Positions 18,070 through 27,550 of a stretch of DNA of 61,076 nt are shown one piece after another. Source of the DNA: Bryobacteraceae bacterium. Lineage in GTDB: Bacteria; Acidobacteriota; Terriglobia; Bryobacterales; Bryobacteraceae. The position numbers and the translations under genes are program-made. Position 1 is the stretch's first letter, and each line of letters starts with the position of its first letter. Under the pieces are notes generated by a model. That model was not told the origin of the DNA. It was given only the letters and a program-made list of their open reading frames with translations, and searched no databases. The stretch lies in NCBI GenBank assembly GCA_019748195.1, contig JAIEPW010000107.1, forward strand, positions 1 to 61,076. Reading direction: 5' to 3'.

Positions 18070-19203
18070 ATGCTGTACTGGCTGCTGTTTGAAACCCTGT
18101 ACCCGGCCTTTTCGCCGTTTCGCGTCTTCCAATACTCCACCTTCCGCACCGCCGGCGCCACCATCACGGCGTTGCTGCTCTCTATCGTCCTGGGGCCCTG
18201 GCTGATCAACAAGCTGCGCGAGATGTCGGTGGGGCAGTACATCCGCGAGGAAGGTCCGAAATCGCACGCCAAGAAGGCGGGCACGCCCACCATGGGCGGC
18301 GTGCTGATCATTATCGCGATCGTGGTGCCCACGCTGCTCTGGGCCAACTTGCGAAATCCTTACGTGTGGCTGGCGATGCTCGGCCTGGTCAGCTTCGGCG
18401 CCATCGGCTTCTATGACGACTACACGAAGGTGAAGCGGATGCGCAATCTGGGCCTCACCGCGCGGCGGAAGTTCGGCCTGCAGGTGCTGGCCGCGCTGCT
18501 GATCGGCCTCTTCCTGCTGTACCTGCACTCGCGAGGCCAATACGCGACCGCCATGAACGTTCCGTTCTTCAAGCAGTTCAAGCCGGACCTGCTGATCGAC
18601 TCCCTGCTGCGCGAGACTTATACCTATCCCTTCGCGTTCGTGTTCTTCTTCGGATTCATGATCCTGGTGCTGGTGGGCTCATCGAACGCCGTCAATCTCA
18701 CCGACGGGCTGGACGGACTGGCCATCGGGCTGATGATCATCGCCGCCGGCGCGATGACCGCTCTGTGCTACGTCACCGGTCACGCGGAGCTGGCGCGTTA
18801 CCTCGATCTCGCGCGGTTGCCGGGCGCCAACGAGCTCACCATCTTCTGCGGCGCCATGACGGGCGCTTCTCTCGGCTTCCTGTGGTACAACTCGCATCCC
18901 GCGGAGGTCTTCATGGGCGACGTGGGCGCGCTGGGACTGGGCGGAGCGATGGGCACCGTGGCGGTGCTGATCAAACAGGAGATCCTGCTGCTGTTCATCG
19001 GCGGCGTGTACGTGATCGAACTGCTCAGCGTCGCGATTCAAGTGGGCAGCTTCAAGCTGCGCGGCAAGCGAGTTTTCAAAATGGCGCCTCTGCACCACCA
19101 CTTCGAGGCGCTCGGATGGGATGAGGCCAAGGTGATCACGCGGTTCTGGATCGCCGGGCTGGTGATGGCGCTGTTCGCGCTGAGCACGCTGAAACTGAGA
19201 TAA
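18070..19203 (+). CDS. mraY: phospho-MurNAc-pentapeptide translocase
   Basis: The protein has 377 aa from ATG 18070; the open frame reaches further upstream but only inside murF. About ten transmembrane helices are predicted. Diagnostic motifs are [10 protein letters not shown], the D-D-Y-x-K catalytic aspartate pair (F-Y-D-D-Y-T-K), [21 protein letters not shown] and the C-terminal M-A-P-L-H-H-H-F-E. It transfers phospho-MurNAc-pentapeptide to undecaprenyl phosphate, making lipid I at the inner membrane. Confidence 0.97.
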   Translation: MLYWLLFETLYPAFSPFRVFQYSTFRTAGATITALLLSIVLGPWLINKLREMSVGQYIREEGPKSHAKKAGTPTMGGVLIIIAIVVPTLLWANLRNPYVWLAMLGLVSFGAIGFYDDYTKVKRMRNLGLTARRKFGLQVLAALLIGLFLLYLHSRGQYATAMNVPFFKQFKPDLLIDSLLRETYTYPFAFVFFFGFMILVLVGSSNAVNLTDGLDGLAIGLMIIAAGAMTALCYVTGHAELARYLDLARLPGANELTIFCGAMTGASLGFLWYNSHPAEVFMGDVGALGLGGAMGTVAVLIKQEILLLFIGGVYVIELLSVAIQVGSFKLRGKRVFKMAPLHHHFEALGWDEAKVITRFWIAGLVMALFALSTLKLR

Positions 19204-20514
19204 ATGCGTATTGAGGGAGCCAAAGTCGCGGTGGTGGGCATGGCGCGGTCCGGAGCCGCCGCGGCGCGCCTGCTGCTCGCCCGCGGCGCCTCCGTGCGCG
19301 GCGTGGATACCAAACCGGCGGCGGAACTCGATACCGTCGACGGCGTCGAATACGCCGGCCAAACGCCGCGCGCCCTGGAAGGCGTGGACCTGATCGTGCT
19401 CTCGCCAGGCGTTCCCTGGGATCTTGACCTGCTCGAGACGCCCCGGAAGCACGGCGTCCCGGTCATCGGCGAAGTCGAACTCGCCGGTTTCTACCTGCGC
19501 GGCCCTGTCATCGGCATCACCGGATCGAACGGAAAAACGACCACTACCGCTCTGACCGGACACATCCTCACGGAGAGCGGAATTCCCTGCCAGGTCGGCG
19601 GCAATATCGGAACTCCGCCCGCCTCCATGGTGGAGACCTCACGCGCCGGCCAGTGGAACGTTTTGGAGCTCTCCAGCTTCCAGTTGGAGACCATCCGCGA
19701 GTTCCGGGTCAAGATCGGCGCGGCTTTGAACCTCACTCCCGACCACCTGGACCGCCACCGCACCATGGAGGCGTATTCGGCCGCGAAACGCCGCCTGTTC
19801 GAGACTCAGGACGAATCGGGATTCGCCGTGCTGAACAGCGATGACGCCATCGTCGCTTCCTACGCGAAGCATACGCGGGCCAAGCCGGTTTGGTTCAGCT
19901 TCCGCGACGAGCAGCCGCACGGCATGTTCTTCCGCGGCGAGCAGTTGTATTTGCTGGGCGAGCCCTGGATGAAGCGCGCGGAAATACCGCTTCCGGGGCT
20001 CCACAACGTCGAAAACGTAATGGCGGCGTCGCTTTGCGCCTCCCTTGCCGGCGCCTCCGCGGATCGCATCGCCGCCGCGGTCCGCGCCTTCCCCGGCGTC
20101 GAGCACCGCATTGAGTTCGTTCGCGAGATCGACGGCGTCCGCTACTACAACGATTCCAAGGCCACCAACGTGGACGCGACCCAGAAAGCAATCGATTCCT
20201 TCGCCGGCGGGCTGTGGATCATCTTGGGCGGCAAGGACAAGGACAGCAACTACAGCGTGCTGGCGCCCTCGCTCGGCCGGAAAGCGCGTGGGGTGCTGTT
20301 GATCGGGGCCGCGGCCGCCAAGATCGAAGCACAGCTCGGCGGCGCCGCGCCGCTCATCTCCTGCGGAACCATGGATCGCGCGGTGGCCGAGGCGCGCGCG
20401 CGAGCCTCCCGGGGCGATATCGTGCTGCTCGCGCCCGCCTGCGCGAGCTTTGACCAGTTCGAGAATTATGAACACCGGGGGCGGGTGTTCAAGAAGCTGG
20501 TGGCGGAGATCTGA
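19204..20514 (+). CDS. murD: UDP-MurNAc-L-alanine:D-glutamate ligase
   Basis: The protein has 436 aa and starts directly after the mraY stop. A Rossmann-type N-terminal domain (G-M-A-R-S-G-A-A-A) binds the UDP substrate. The P-loop is G107-S-N-G-K-T-T-T114, followed by G-G-N-I-G-T-P, E-L-S-S-F-Q-L-E and L-N-L-T-P-D-H-L-D-R-H. The C-terminal block carries Y-N-D-S-K-A-T-N and I-L-G-G-K-D-K-D. It adds D-Glu in the second amino-acid step of the precursor pathway. The stop is 1 bp from the ftsW ATG. Confidence 0.97.
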   Translation: MRIEGAKVAVVGMARSGAAAARLLLARGASVRGVDTKPAAELDTVDGVEYAGQTPRALEGVDLIVLSPGVPWDLDLLETPRKHGVPVIGEVELAGFYLRGPVIGITGSNGKTTTTALTGHILTESGIPCQVGGNIGTPPASMVETSRAGQWNVLELSSFQLETIREFRVKIGAALNLTPDHLDRHRTMEAYSAAKRRLFETQDESGFAVLNSDDAIVASYAKHTRAKPVWFSFRDEQPHGMFFRGEQLYLLGEPWMKRAEIPLPGLHNVENVMAASLCASLAGASADRIAAAVRAFPGVEHRIEFVREIDGVRYYNDSKATNVDATQKAIDSFAGGLWIILGGKDKDSNYSVLAPSLGRKARGVLLIGAAAAKIEAQLGGAAPLISCGTMDRAVAEARARASRGDIVLLAPACASFDQFENYEHRGRVFKKLVAEI

Positions 20515-20515
20515 C

Positions 20516-21655
20516 ATGGCGCAACGGCTGAAAACAGACTGGATTCTTCTGTCCACCGTGGTGGCGATGGTCAGTCTGGGGCTCGTGGTGATGTTCTCGG
20601 CTTCTTCGCTCATCGGCCAGGTAAAGTTTCAGTCCAGCACTTACTTCCTGATGCGGCAGTTGGGCTGGGCGGTCATCGGACTCGCGGCTCTGATGTATTT
20701 CAAGAAACGCGATTTCCGCACCATGCAGACTCCCGCCTGGGCATTCGCCTCGCTGGGCGTCGTGCTGGCGCTGCTGGTGGCGGTGTATTTCCTCGATCAG
20801 CGGGCGCACCGCTGGATTCGCTTCGCCGGATTCTCGCTGCAACCATCGGAGCTGGCCAAGCCCGCGCTGGCCATCTTCCTCGCCTATTTCATCTCGCTGC
20901 GGGCGCGCGCCATCAATTCCCGCCACACGCTGCTGCCGGCGGCGCTGGCGGTGGTGATGCTGACGTTCATGGTGGTGGTGGCGGATCTGGGCACGGCGAT
21001 TGTGCTGCTGCTCACCGCCGTGATCGTCTTCTTCGTGGCCGGCCTGGAGCCGCGCTACTTCGCCCTGGCCGCCGCCGCCGCCCTGCTGTTCGGCGGCATC
21101 GCGGTGATCAGCAAGCCCTACCGGCTGGGCCGCGTTCTGGCTTACGTGGATCCGGAGCACCATCTGCTCAGCAAGGTGGATCCCGAGGGCCGCTTGAAAA
21201 AATACCTGCGGAAGGCGTCCAGCGTGCGCGATCCCGGTTATCAGGCCCGGCAATCGAAGATCGCCGTGGGCACGGGAGGCGTCATCGGCGTGGGGCTGAT
21301 GCAGGGCAAGCAGAAGCTGCTCTATTTGCCGGAGGCTCATACCGACTTCATCTACGCCGTGGTCGGCGAGGAACTCGGGTTGTTGGGATCCGCCGCGCTG
21401 CTCGCCGGGTTTTTGGTGATCCTGTGGCGCGGCATGCGGCTTTTTTGGACCGTGCCTGATGAGTTCGGCCGCTATCTGGCCTTGGGGATTACCACCGTGG
21501 TGGTGGTGCAGGCGCTGATCAACATGAGCGTGGTGCTGGACCTGGCGCCCACCAAGGGAATTCCGCTGCCGATGATCAGCTCCGGTGGAAGCTCTCTTCT
21601 CAGCACGCTGATGTCGCTGGGGATGCTGCTCAGCATCAGCGAGCACGCGGGGTAG
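20516..21655 (+). CDS. ftsW: septal peptidoglycan polymerase FtsW (SEDS family)
   Basis: The protein has 379 aa from ATG 20516; the frame is open further upstream inside murD. It is a SEDS polytopic protein of about ten helices with the family blocks R-W-I-R-F-A-G-F-S-L-Q-P-S-E-L-A-K, V-V-V-A-D-L-G-T-A (catalytic aspartate of the W-x-x-D region), L-P-E-A-H-T-D-F-I-Y-A-V-V-G-E-E-L-G and P-T-K-G-I-P-L-P-M-I-S-S-G-G-S-S. It polymerises lipid II in complex with FtsI. Location between murD and murG fixes it as FtsW rather than RodA. Confidence 0.95.
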   Translation: MAQRLKTDWILLSTVVAMVSLGLVVMFSASSLIGQVKFQSSTYFLMRQLGWAVIGLAALMYFKKRDFRTMQTPAWAFASLGVVLALLVAVYFLDQRAHRWIRFAGFSLQPSELAKPALAIFLAYFISLRARAINSRHTLLPAALAVVMLTFMVVVADLGTAIVLLLTAVIVFFVAGLEPRYFALAAAAALLFGGIAVISKPYRLGRVLAYVDPEHHLLSKVDPEGRLKKYLRKASSVRDPGYQARQSKIAVGTGGVIGVGLMQGKQKLLYLPEAHTDFIYAVVGEELGLLGSAALLAGFLVILWRGMRLFWTVPDEFGRYLALGITTVVVVQALINMSVVLDLAPTKGIPLPMISSGGSSLLSTLMSLGMLLSISEHAG

Positions 21656-21657
21656 CC

Positions 21658-22737
21658 TTGGCGGTTTTCATCATGGCCGGGGGCGGAACGGGCGGTCATG
21701 TCATGCCGCTGCTCGCGGTGGCGCGGGAATTGCGCGCTCGCGGCCATGAGGCCGTGTTCATCGGAACGCCGGGTGGAATGGAAGCGCGGCTGGCGCCGCT
21801 TGAGAAGTTTCTCTTCGAGCGGATCGAAATCGGGGGGCTGAATCGGGTCAGCCCGCGGCGCAAGCTGTCGACGCTGCTGCAGCTTCCCTGGAGCGTGTGG
21901 AAGTCGGCGCGGTTGTTGCGCAAGCATCGCCCCGCCGCGGTGTTCTCGCTGGGCGGATACGTGGCCGGCCCCGTGATGCTCGCCTCTCTGTGGGCGCGCC
22001 TGCCGGTGATCGTGATGGAGCCGAACGTCGTGCCCGGAGCCGCGATCCGCTGGTTTCGGCACTTTGTGGCCAAGGCGCTGGTGAGCTTTCCCGAGACCGC
22101 GGCGCGCTTCCCGCCCGGACGGGCGGAGGTGGCCGGCTTGCCCGTGCGCGAGGAATTTTTCGCTTTGCCGGAGAAAAAAGACCCGGCGTTCTTTCGGGTC
22201 TTGATTACCGGCGGCAGCCAGGGATCGCGTACGCTGAATCGCGCGGCGCGCGAAAGCTGGCCGCTGCTGGCGGCGCGCGGACCCGGAATACGGATGACGC
22301 TGCAGACCGGCGCCGCCGGATACGCGGACGCCGCGGACGCGTTCCGCGAAAGCGGGATGGAAGGAGAAGTGGTGGAGTTCATCGCCGATATGCCGGCCGC
22401 GTTTGCCTGCGCGGATCTGGTTGTGTCGCGGGCCGGCGCGGGCGCCGTGGCGGAGCTCGCCGCCGCGGGCAAGCCGTCCCTGCTCATTCCCTTTCCCTTC
22501 GCCGCCGACGATCACCAATTGAAAAACGCGGAGGCGTTCGAGGCTCGCGGCGCGGCCCGGCTGGTGCGCGACGCCGACCTGACCGGCGTCCGTCTTGCCG
22601 CGGAGATCCTCGCCCTGAAGGCCGATCCCGAGCTCTTGGCCCGAATGGCCGCCGCCGCCCGGACCTTCGCCATGCCCGGCGCGGCCCGAAGGGCGGCGGA
22701 TTTGCTGGAAGAATTGTCCGGGAGGGCTGGAAATTGA
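21658..22737 (+). CDS. murG: lipid II synthase (UDP-GlcNAc transferase)
   Basis: The protein has 359 aa. The start is TTG 21658, 2 bp after the ftsW stop; ATG 21673 is an alternative but would leave only M-A before the first glycine loop. The N-domain loop is A-G-G-G-T-G-G-H (residues 7-14). The C-domain has [12 protein letters not shown], the [19 protein letters not shown]-GlcNAc motif, and [14 protein letters not shown]. It converts lipid I to lipid II on the inner face of the membrane. Confidence 0.96.
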   Translation: MAVFIMAGGGTGGHVMPLLAVARELRARGHEAVFIGTPGGMEARLAPLEKFLFERIEIGGLNRVSPRRKLSTLLQLPWSVWKSARLLRKHRPAAVFSLGGYVAGPVMLASLWARLPVIVMEPNVVPGAAIRWFRHFVAKALVSFPETAARFPPGRAEVAGLPVREEFFALPEKKDPAFFRVLITGGSQGSRTLNRAARESWPLLAARGPGIRMTLQTGAAGYADAADAFRESGMEGEVVEFIADMPAAFACADLVVSRAGAGAVAELAAAGKPSLLIPFPFAADDHQLKNAEAFEARGAARLVRDADLTGVRLAAEILALKADPELLARMAAAARTFAMPGAARRAADLLEELSGRAGN

Positions 22738-22758
22738 GCGTTTTGGCCCCGGTGGCCG

Positions 22759-22788
22759 TTGACAGAGGGGGCGAAAGCCCGAAACAAT
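22759..22788 (+). promoter_or_regulatory. candidate internal promoter before murC
   Basis: A perfect TTGACA (22759-22764) is followed after 18 bp by AACAAT (22783-22788), 12 bp before the murC ATG. This sits in the widest gap (62 bp) of the otherwise tightly packed cluster. A small GGGC-GAAA-GCCC hairpin lies between the two boxes. It would give murC-ftsQ-ftsA-ftsZ separate transcription; this is inferred from sequence only. Confidence 0.4.
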
Positions 22789-22799
22789 ACAGATTCGAA

Positions 22800-24173
22800 A
22801 TGTTTTTCAAGCCCCAACACGTCCATTTCACCGGCATCGGCGGAATCGGCATGAGCGGCATCGCCGAGGTGCTGCTGAACCTGGGCTACACGGTGAGCGG
22901 TTCGGACCTGAAGGCCGGACCCATCACGGACCGCCTGCAGCGCCTGGGCGCCCGCATTCAGATCGGTCACTCGGCCTCCAACATCGCCGGCGCGAAGGTG
23001 GTGGTGATCAGTTCCGCGGTGCGCCCGGACAATCCCGAGGTGATCGCCGCGCGGCTTCGGCAAGTCCCGGTGATCCCCCGCGGCGAGCTTCTCGCCGAGC
23101 TGATGCGGCTGAAGTACGGCATCGCGGTGGCGGGCAGCCACGGCAAGACCACCACCACCTCCATGGTGGCTTCCGTGCTCAGCCGGCTCGATCCCACGGT
23201 TGTCGTCGGGGGGCGCGTCGGCATCATGGGTGGTTCCAACGCCCGCGTCGGCAAGAGCGACTTCCTGGTGGTCGAGTCCGATGAGAGCGACGGCTCCTTC
23301 CTGAAGCTCGCGCCGATTCTGGCGGTGGTGACGAATATCGACCGCGAACACCTGGATCACTACCGCTCCATCGAGGAGATCCGCGGCGCATTCCTTGACT
23401 TTGTCAACAAAGTTCCTTTCTACGGCGCTGCCATCCTGTGCCTGGACGACGAAAACGTACAGCAGATCTACTCCGGGGTGAACCGGCGGACCATCACCTA
23501 CGGCGCCAGCGCGCAATCCGACTTAACCTTGTCGGACTGGAAGAGCGTCAGCTTCGGAAGTGAGTTCCGGCTGAAGCTGCGCGGGCAGGACCTCGGCCAG
23601 TTCGCCCTCAGCGTGCCCGGTTATCACAATGCGCTGAACGCGACCGCCGCGGTGGCGGTAGGCTTGGAACTCGACGTCCACGTGGAGCAGATCCGCGAGG
23701 GTCTGGCGCACTTCTCGGGCGTTGACCGCCGTTTTCAGATCAAGGGCCGGCGCCACGAAATCACCGTCGTGGACGATTACGGTCACCATCCCACCGAGAT
23801 CCGGGCGACCCTCGCGGCCGCGCGCGAGTGCGGCTTCGCCCGCGTCCACGTCCTGTTCCAGCCCCATCGTTACAGCCGCACCGAAGCGCTGATGGACGAC
23901 TTCGCGAAAGCGTTCCACGCCGCCGACACCGTGCATGTTCTCGATATTTACGCGGCCTCGGAGACGCCGCTTCCCGGCGTCACCGGGGAGGCTCTCGCCG
24001 AGCGCGTGCGGGCCTTCGGACATCGCGGCGTCACGTTCGCCGGCTCGATGGAGATGGGAATCGAATCGGTGACCGCGCACGCCGCTCCGGGCGACGCCAT
24101 CATTACCCTCGGCGCGGGCAGCGTCTCCCTGGCTGGCGATCGCATCCTCGATCGCCTGAAAGGAGGGGAATAG
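22800..24173 (+). CDS. murC: UDP-MurNAc:L-alanine ligase
   Basis: The protein has 457 aa from ATG 22800. The open frame continues upstream through murG, but the conserved MurC N-terminus [16 protein letters not shown] fixes this start. The P-loop is G112-S-H-G-K116-T-T-T-T, followed by [19 protein letters not shown] and the C-terminal [10 protein letters not shown] and F-Q-P-H-R-Y-S-R-T blocks. It adds L-Ala to UDP-MurNAc. murB, which often follows murC, is not here; the next gene is ftsQ. Confidence 0.96.
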   Translation: MFFKPQHVHFTGIGGIGMSGIAEVLLNLGYTVSGSDLKAGPITDRLQRLGARIQIGHSASNIAGAKVVVISSAVRPDNPEVIAARLRQVPVIPRGELLAELMRLKYGIAVAGSHGKTTTTSMVASVLSRLDPTVVVGGRVGIMGGSNARVGKSDFLVVESDESDGSFLKLAPILAVVTNIDREHLDHYRSIEEIRGAFLDFVNKVPFYGAAILCLDDENVQQIYSGVNRRTITYGASAQSDLTLSDWKSVSFGSEFRLKLRGQDLGQFALSVPGYHNALNATAAVAVGLELDVHVEQIREGLAHFSGVDRRFQIKGRRHEITVVDDYGHHPTEIRATLAAARECGFARVHVLFQPHRYSRTEALMDDFAKAFHAADTVHVLDIYAASETPLPGVTGEALAERVRAFGHRGVTFAGSMEMGIESVTAHAAPGDAIITLGAGSVSLAGDRILDRLKGGE

Positions 24174-24177
24174 CCGA

Positions 24178-25065
24178 ATGGCCAAAAAAACACCTGGCGA
24201 GGAGCCGCTTCTTCACGAAATCGAAGAGACTTCGCCCGCCCCTCCGGCCGCCCAGGCTAAGAAATCGCCTCGTCGGGAGGGCCGCGCGCAATGGGGCTAC
24301 GCGATCCGCGGGATCGTGATCGGGTTCGCCCTGATCGCGCTTTTGGTGGGCTATTTCCGCGCTCAGGAGTATCTCAGTCTCGATTCCCGTTTCGCGCTGG
24401 AGCGGCGTCCCGGCCATAACGGCGGCCTGCGGTTGCGCGGCATCCGTCATGCGTCCCCGGCGCAGGTGAGCCGCGTCTTCGATCCGGATTTCGACCGCAG
24501 CATCGCCCTGCTGCCGCTGCAGGCAAGGCGTTCCGAGGTGATGGCCATCGACTGGGTGCGGTCCGCGAGCGTCACGCGCATCTGGCCCGATCAGGTACTG
24601 GTGAACGTCGTGGAGCGGGAGCCGGTCGCGTTTGTGCCCGTGACGGCCGAGGGCCGCCAGGCGTCCCGCTTCGCGCTCATCGACGAGGACGGCGTGATCT
24701 TGCCCGCGCCGCCGGGCGCGAAGTTCGAACTGCCGGTGGTGCTGGGAATCCGTCCGCGGGACCAGGTGGTGGCGCGCCGCGACCGCATCCGCCGCGTGCA
24801 ACGGATGCTCCGCGACCTGGGAGACTGGAGCGGCAAGATCTCGGAGGTCGATGCCCGCGACGCCGAGAATCTGACCATCCACACGCGGGTGGAAAACCGC
24901 ATGATCGTCCTGCTGATCGGCGATCGCGGTTTCCGCAGCCGGCTGGAAACGTTCTTCAACTACTACCCCAAGGTGCGGCAGACCGCGCCGGACGCAACCA
25001 TTTTCGATCTGCGGATCGACGACCGCATCACCGCGCTCGAAGGCGATACCAGGCAGGAGCAGTAA
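24178..25065 (+). CDS. ftsQ: cell division protein FtsQ/DivIB
   Basis: The protein has 295 aa: a charged cytoplasmic tail (residues 1-38), one TM helix (about residues 41-60), then a POTRA-like segment (L-R-G-I-R-H-A-S-P-A-Q-V) and the FtsQ beta-domain pattern V-M-A-I-D-W-V-R-S-A-S-V-T-R-I-W-P-D, V-x-V-V-E-R-E-P-V-A, and L-I-D-E-D-G-V-I-L. FtsQ nucleates the FtsQLB complex at the septum. It lies 4 bp after murC and 3 bp before ftsA, in canonical order. Confidence 0.9.
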   Translation: MAKKTPGEEPLLHEIEETSPAPPAAQAKKSPRREGRAQWGYAIRGIVIGFALIALLVGYFRAQEYLSLDSRFALERRPGHNGGLRLRGIRHASPAQVSRVFDPDFDRSIALLPLQARRSEVMAIDWVRSASVTRIWPDQVLVNVVEREPVAFVPVTAEGRQASRFALIDEDGVILPAPPGAKFELPVVLGIRPRDQVVARRDRIRRVQRMLRDLGDWSGKISEVDARDAENLTIHTRVENRMIVLLIGDRGFRSRLETFFNYYPKVRQTAPDATIFDLRIDDRITALEGDTRQEQ

Positions 25066-25068
25066 CAC

Positions 25069-26268
25069 TTGGCAAGCGATTTTCAACTGGCCGTTGGATT
25101 GGACGCGGGAGCGAGCCGGACGCGCGTGCTCATCTGCGTGCTCGAGGAAGACCGGCTGCGTTTTCTCGGCTATGGAGACCGGCCTTCCTCGGGATGGGTG
25201 AAGGGCCGGCTGACCGACCAGCACGCGCTCTCCGACACGCTGCGCGCCGCTGTTCACGACGCCGAGCAGCGGGCCGGGGTCACCGTGGAAGCGGGCGTGC
25301 TCGGAATCGGTGGAGCGGGAATCCAGTCCGCCAATAGCCGCGGCGTCTACGAATTCGGCCGCCCGCGAGAGGTGGAGCGCGAGGACCTGACGTACGCCGT
25401 GGATCTGGCCTCCCGCGTCCGCCTGGAAGAGGATCGCCTGCTGCTGCATCTGCTGCCGCAGGATTTCACGGTAGATGGCCGCGCCGGCTACCGCAATCCA
25501 CGCCGCGCCGTCTGTTCCCGTCTGGAAGCCAACGTTCACATCGTCACCGCCCCGCAGCGCGAGCATCAGGCGCTGGTTTCCGCCGTCCATGAAGCTCATG
25601 TGGCGGTGGAGGAAACCGTGTTCGAGCCGATCGCCGCCGCCTATGCGGCGGTATTGGCCGAGGATCGCGCGCGCGGCGTCGCGGTTATCGATATCGGCCT
25701 GCAATCGGCGGACCTGGTGGTGTATGAAGGCGACAGCCTGATGCTCGCTTCTCCGCTGCCCGTGTGGGCCGATCACCTGACCCGCGATGTCGTGTGGGGA
25801 TTGAAGGTCAGTTATGAGGACGCGGAACTGCTGAAGCAGCAGTACGGCTGCGCGCTCCTCGGACTTACCGCCGACAACAGCCTGATCGAAATTCCCTCCA
25901 GCGAGGGCCGTGGCGCGCGCGAGGCGCCTCGCACGGAGTTGAACGAAATTCTGGAGGCGCGGGCCGAAGAGCTGTTTCTTTTTGTGAAAGCAGAGCTCGC
26001 GCGGCTGGGTATGACCGGGCGATCCCTGCTGGAAGGCGTGGTGCTGGTGGGCGGCGGCACGTTCCTGAACGGAATGTGCGACATGGCCGAACGCATTCTC
26101 GATTGCCAGGCGCGCAACGGGCTGGCCATTGGAATCGCGGACTGGCCGGACGATCTGGAGAATCCCGCCTGGACCACCGCGGCGGGACTGGCCATGTACT
26201 CGGCGCGGCTTAAGTCGCGCAAGCCGGCCCGGCGCAAGGGTGGCCTGATGGGTTTGGTGATGAAGTAG
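25069..26268 (+). CDS. ftsA: cell division protein FtsA
   Basis: The protein has 399 aa with a TTG start 3 bp after ftsQ. It has the actin/Hsp70 ATPase fold: phosphate-1 loop G-L-D-A-G-A-S-R-T-R-V (about residues 9-19), the FtsA-specific 1C region, phosphate-2 V-I-D-I-G-L-Q-S-A-D, and the adenosine motif V-V-L-V-G-G-G-T-F-L-N-G. The C-terminus R-R-K-G-G-L-M-G-L-V-M-K is a short amphipathic, basic tail of the type used for membrane binding. It tethers FtsZ to the membrane. Substitutions such as A-S for the usual T-S/T-K in the first loop make it a divergent member, but its place before ftsZ is decisive. Confidence 0.9.
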   Translation: MASDFQLAVGLDAGASRTRVLICVLEEDRLRFLGYGDRPSSGWVKGRLTDQHALSDTLRAAVHDAEQRAGVTVEAGVLGIGGAGIQSANSRGVYEFGRPREVEREDLTYAVDLASRVRLEEDRLLLHLLPQDFTVDGRAGYRNPRRAVCSRLEANVHIVTAPQREHQALVSAVHEAHVAVEETVFEPIAAAYAAVLAEDRARGVAVIDIGLQSADLVVYEGDSLMLASPLPVWADHLTRDVVWGLKVSYEDAELLKQQYGCALLGLTADNSLIEIPSSEGRGAREAPRTELNEILEARAEELFLFVKAELARLGMTGRSLLEGVVLVGGGTFLNGMCDMAERILDCQARNGLAIGIADWPDDLENPAWTTAAGLAMYSARLKSRKPARRKGGLMGLVMK

Positions 26269-26298
26269 CGAGGATCAAAAGGGGAGGCGGAAAAAACC

Positions 26299-27498
26299 AT
26301 GGCGCTCGATGCTCTGAAGTTTGTCATCCAGGAAGAGCTCTCGCTCGGCACGCGGATCAAGGTGATCGGCGTCGGCGGAGGCGGCGGCAACGCGGTTGCC
26401 CGCATGTTGAACGAAGGCGTCAGCGGCGTGGAATTCTACGTCCTGAACACGGACCAGCAGGCGCTGCACGCGTCTCCGGTACCGAATAAGCTCCAGATCG
26501 GCGCGAAGATGACGCACGGCCTCGGCGCGGGCTCCGATCCCACGGTGGGCCGCCAGGCGGCGCTCGAGGACACTGACAAGATCATCGAGATTCTGGAAGG
26601 CGCCGACATGGTGTTCGTCACCGCCGGCCTGGGCGGCGGCACCGGAACCGGGGCCGCGCCCGTGGTCGCCTCGCTGGCCAAGGAATTGAACGCGCTCACC
26701 GTCGCCGTGGTCACCAAGCCGTTCGGCTTCGAGGGGCCGCGGCGGCGGAAGCAGGCTGACCACGGTCTGGGCGAACTCGCCACCGTGGTCGACACGGTCA
26801 TCACCATTCCCAACGATCAGCTTCTGGATCTGGTCCCCAAGGGGACCAGCTTCTTCGAGAGCTTCCGCATCGCCGACGATGTGCTGCGCCAGGCGGTGCA
26901 GGGCATCGCCGATATCATCACCACCCCGGGCATCATCAACCGCGACTTCTCCGACATTCGCGCCATCATGCTCGGCATGGGCTACGCGATGATGGGGACA
27001 GCCAGCGCCACCGGAGAGAACGCCGCCGTCGAGGCGGCGCGCAAGGCGATCAGCTCCCCGCTCATGGATACCGGAGGCTTGCGCGGCGCGCGCGGCATCC
27101 TGATCAACATCACCGCATCCTCGCGGCTCAGCCTGCATGAGGTGAACGAAGCCTGCACGCTGATTCGCGCCGCCGCGGAGAACGAGGACGTTCAACTTAA
27201 CTTCGGAATCGTGATGAATGAATCGCTCGGCGACGAAGTGAAAATCACTGTGATTGCCACCGGATTCCAGAAGGAGAACCTGCCTACGCTCAACCGCAGC
27301 CAGTTCCGGGTTCCAGAGCTGGCGATCCCGCCAGGCTTGCAGATGGAGATTCTGGCAGAGCCCGAACCTCCGCCGGTCGTCCACGCCGCCCGAGCCGCGG
27401 CGGGTCCCACCCCGCCGCTTCCGGCCGAGCCGCAGCCGGTGCTGAACGACTTGGATACGCCTGCGTTCCTGCGCCGGGACCGCCGCCTGGTGCAGTAG
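26299..27498 (+). CDS. ftsZ: cell division GTPase FtsZ
   Basis: The protein has 399 aa. The tubulin signature G-G-G-T-G-T-G (about residues 113-119), N-terminal G-V-G-G-G-G-G-N-A-V, L-N-T-D-Q-Q-A-L and T7 loop N-R-D-F-S-D-I are present. The variable linker is Pro-rich, and the C-terminal peptide D-L-D-T-P-A-F-L-R is the conserved FtsA/ZipA-binding tail. A strong ribosome site GGGGAGG lies 13 bp before ATG. The H6-H7 region reads F-E-G-P-R-R-R-K-Q-A, slightly unlike the common F-E-G-x-x-R-x-x-Q-A. It is the last gene of the dcw cluster, which favours high FtsZ output from its own good ribosome site. Confidence 0.97.
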   Translation: MALDALKFVIQEELSLGTRIKVIGVGGGGGNAVARMLNEGVSGVEFYVLNTDQQALHASPVPNKLQIGAKMTHGLGAGSDPTVGRQAALEDTDKIIEILEGADMVFVTAGLGGGTGTGAAPVVASLAKELNALTVAVVTKPFGFEGPRRRKQADHGLGELATVVDTVITIPNDQLLDLVPKGTSFFESFRIADDVLRQAVQGIADIITTPGIINRDFSDIRAIMLGMGYAMMGTASATGENAAVEAARKAISSPLMDTGGLRGARGILINITASSRLSLHEVNEACTLIRAAAENEDVQLNFGIVMNESLGDEVKITVIATGFQKENLPTLNRSQFRVPELAIPPGLQMEILAEPEPPPVVHAARAAAGPTPPLPAEPQPVLNDLDTPAFLRRDRRLVQ

Positions 27499-27503
27499 TA
27501 AAC

Positions 27504-27525
27504 GGGCGGGGGTCGCCTCCCGCCC
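27504..27525. terminator. GC-rich stem-loop between convergent ftsZ and pdxS
   Basis: GGGCGGG (27504-27510) pairs perfectly with CCCGCCC (27519-27525) across an 8-nt loop, 6 bp after the ftsZ stop codon and before the pdxS stop on the other strand. There is no real T-tract, so it may be a weak or bidirectional terminator. Confidence 0.5.
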
Positions 27526-27550
27526 TTCGGAGTCCTCTGAGCCGGCTCGG

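Noticed and set aside
21897-22799. N-terminal extension of MurC to 758 residues
   Set aside because: It is a shadow frame of murG; the MurC family N-terminus begins exactly at ATG 22800.
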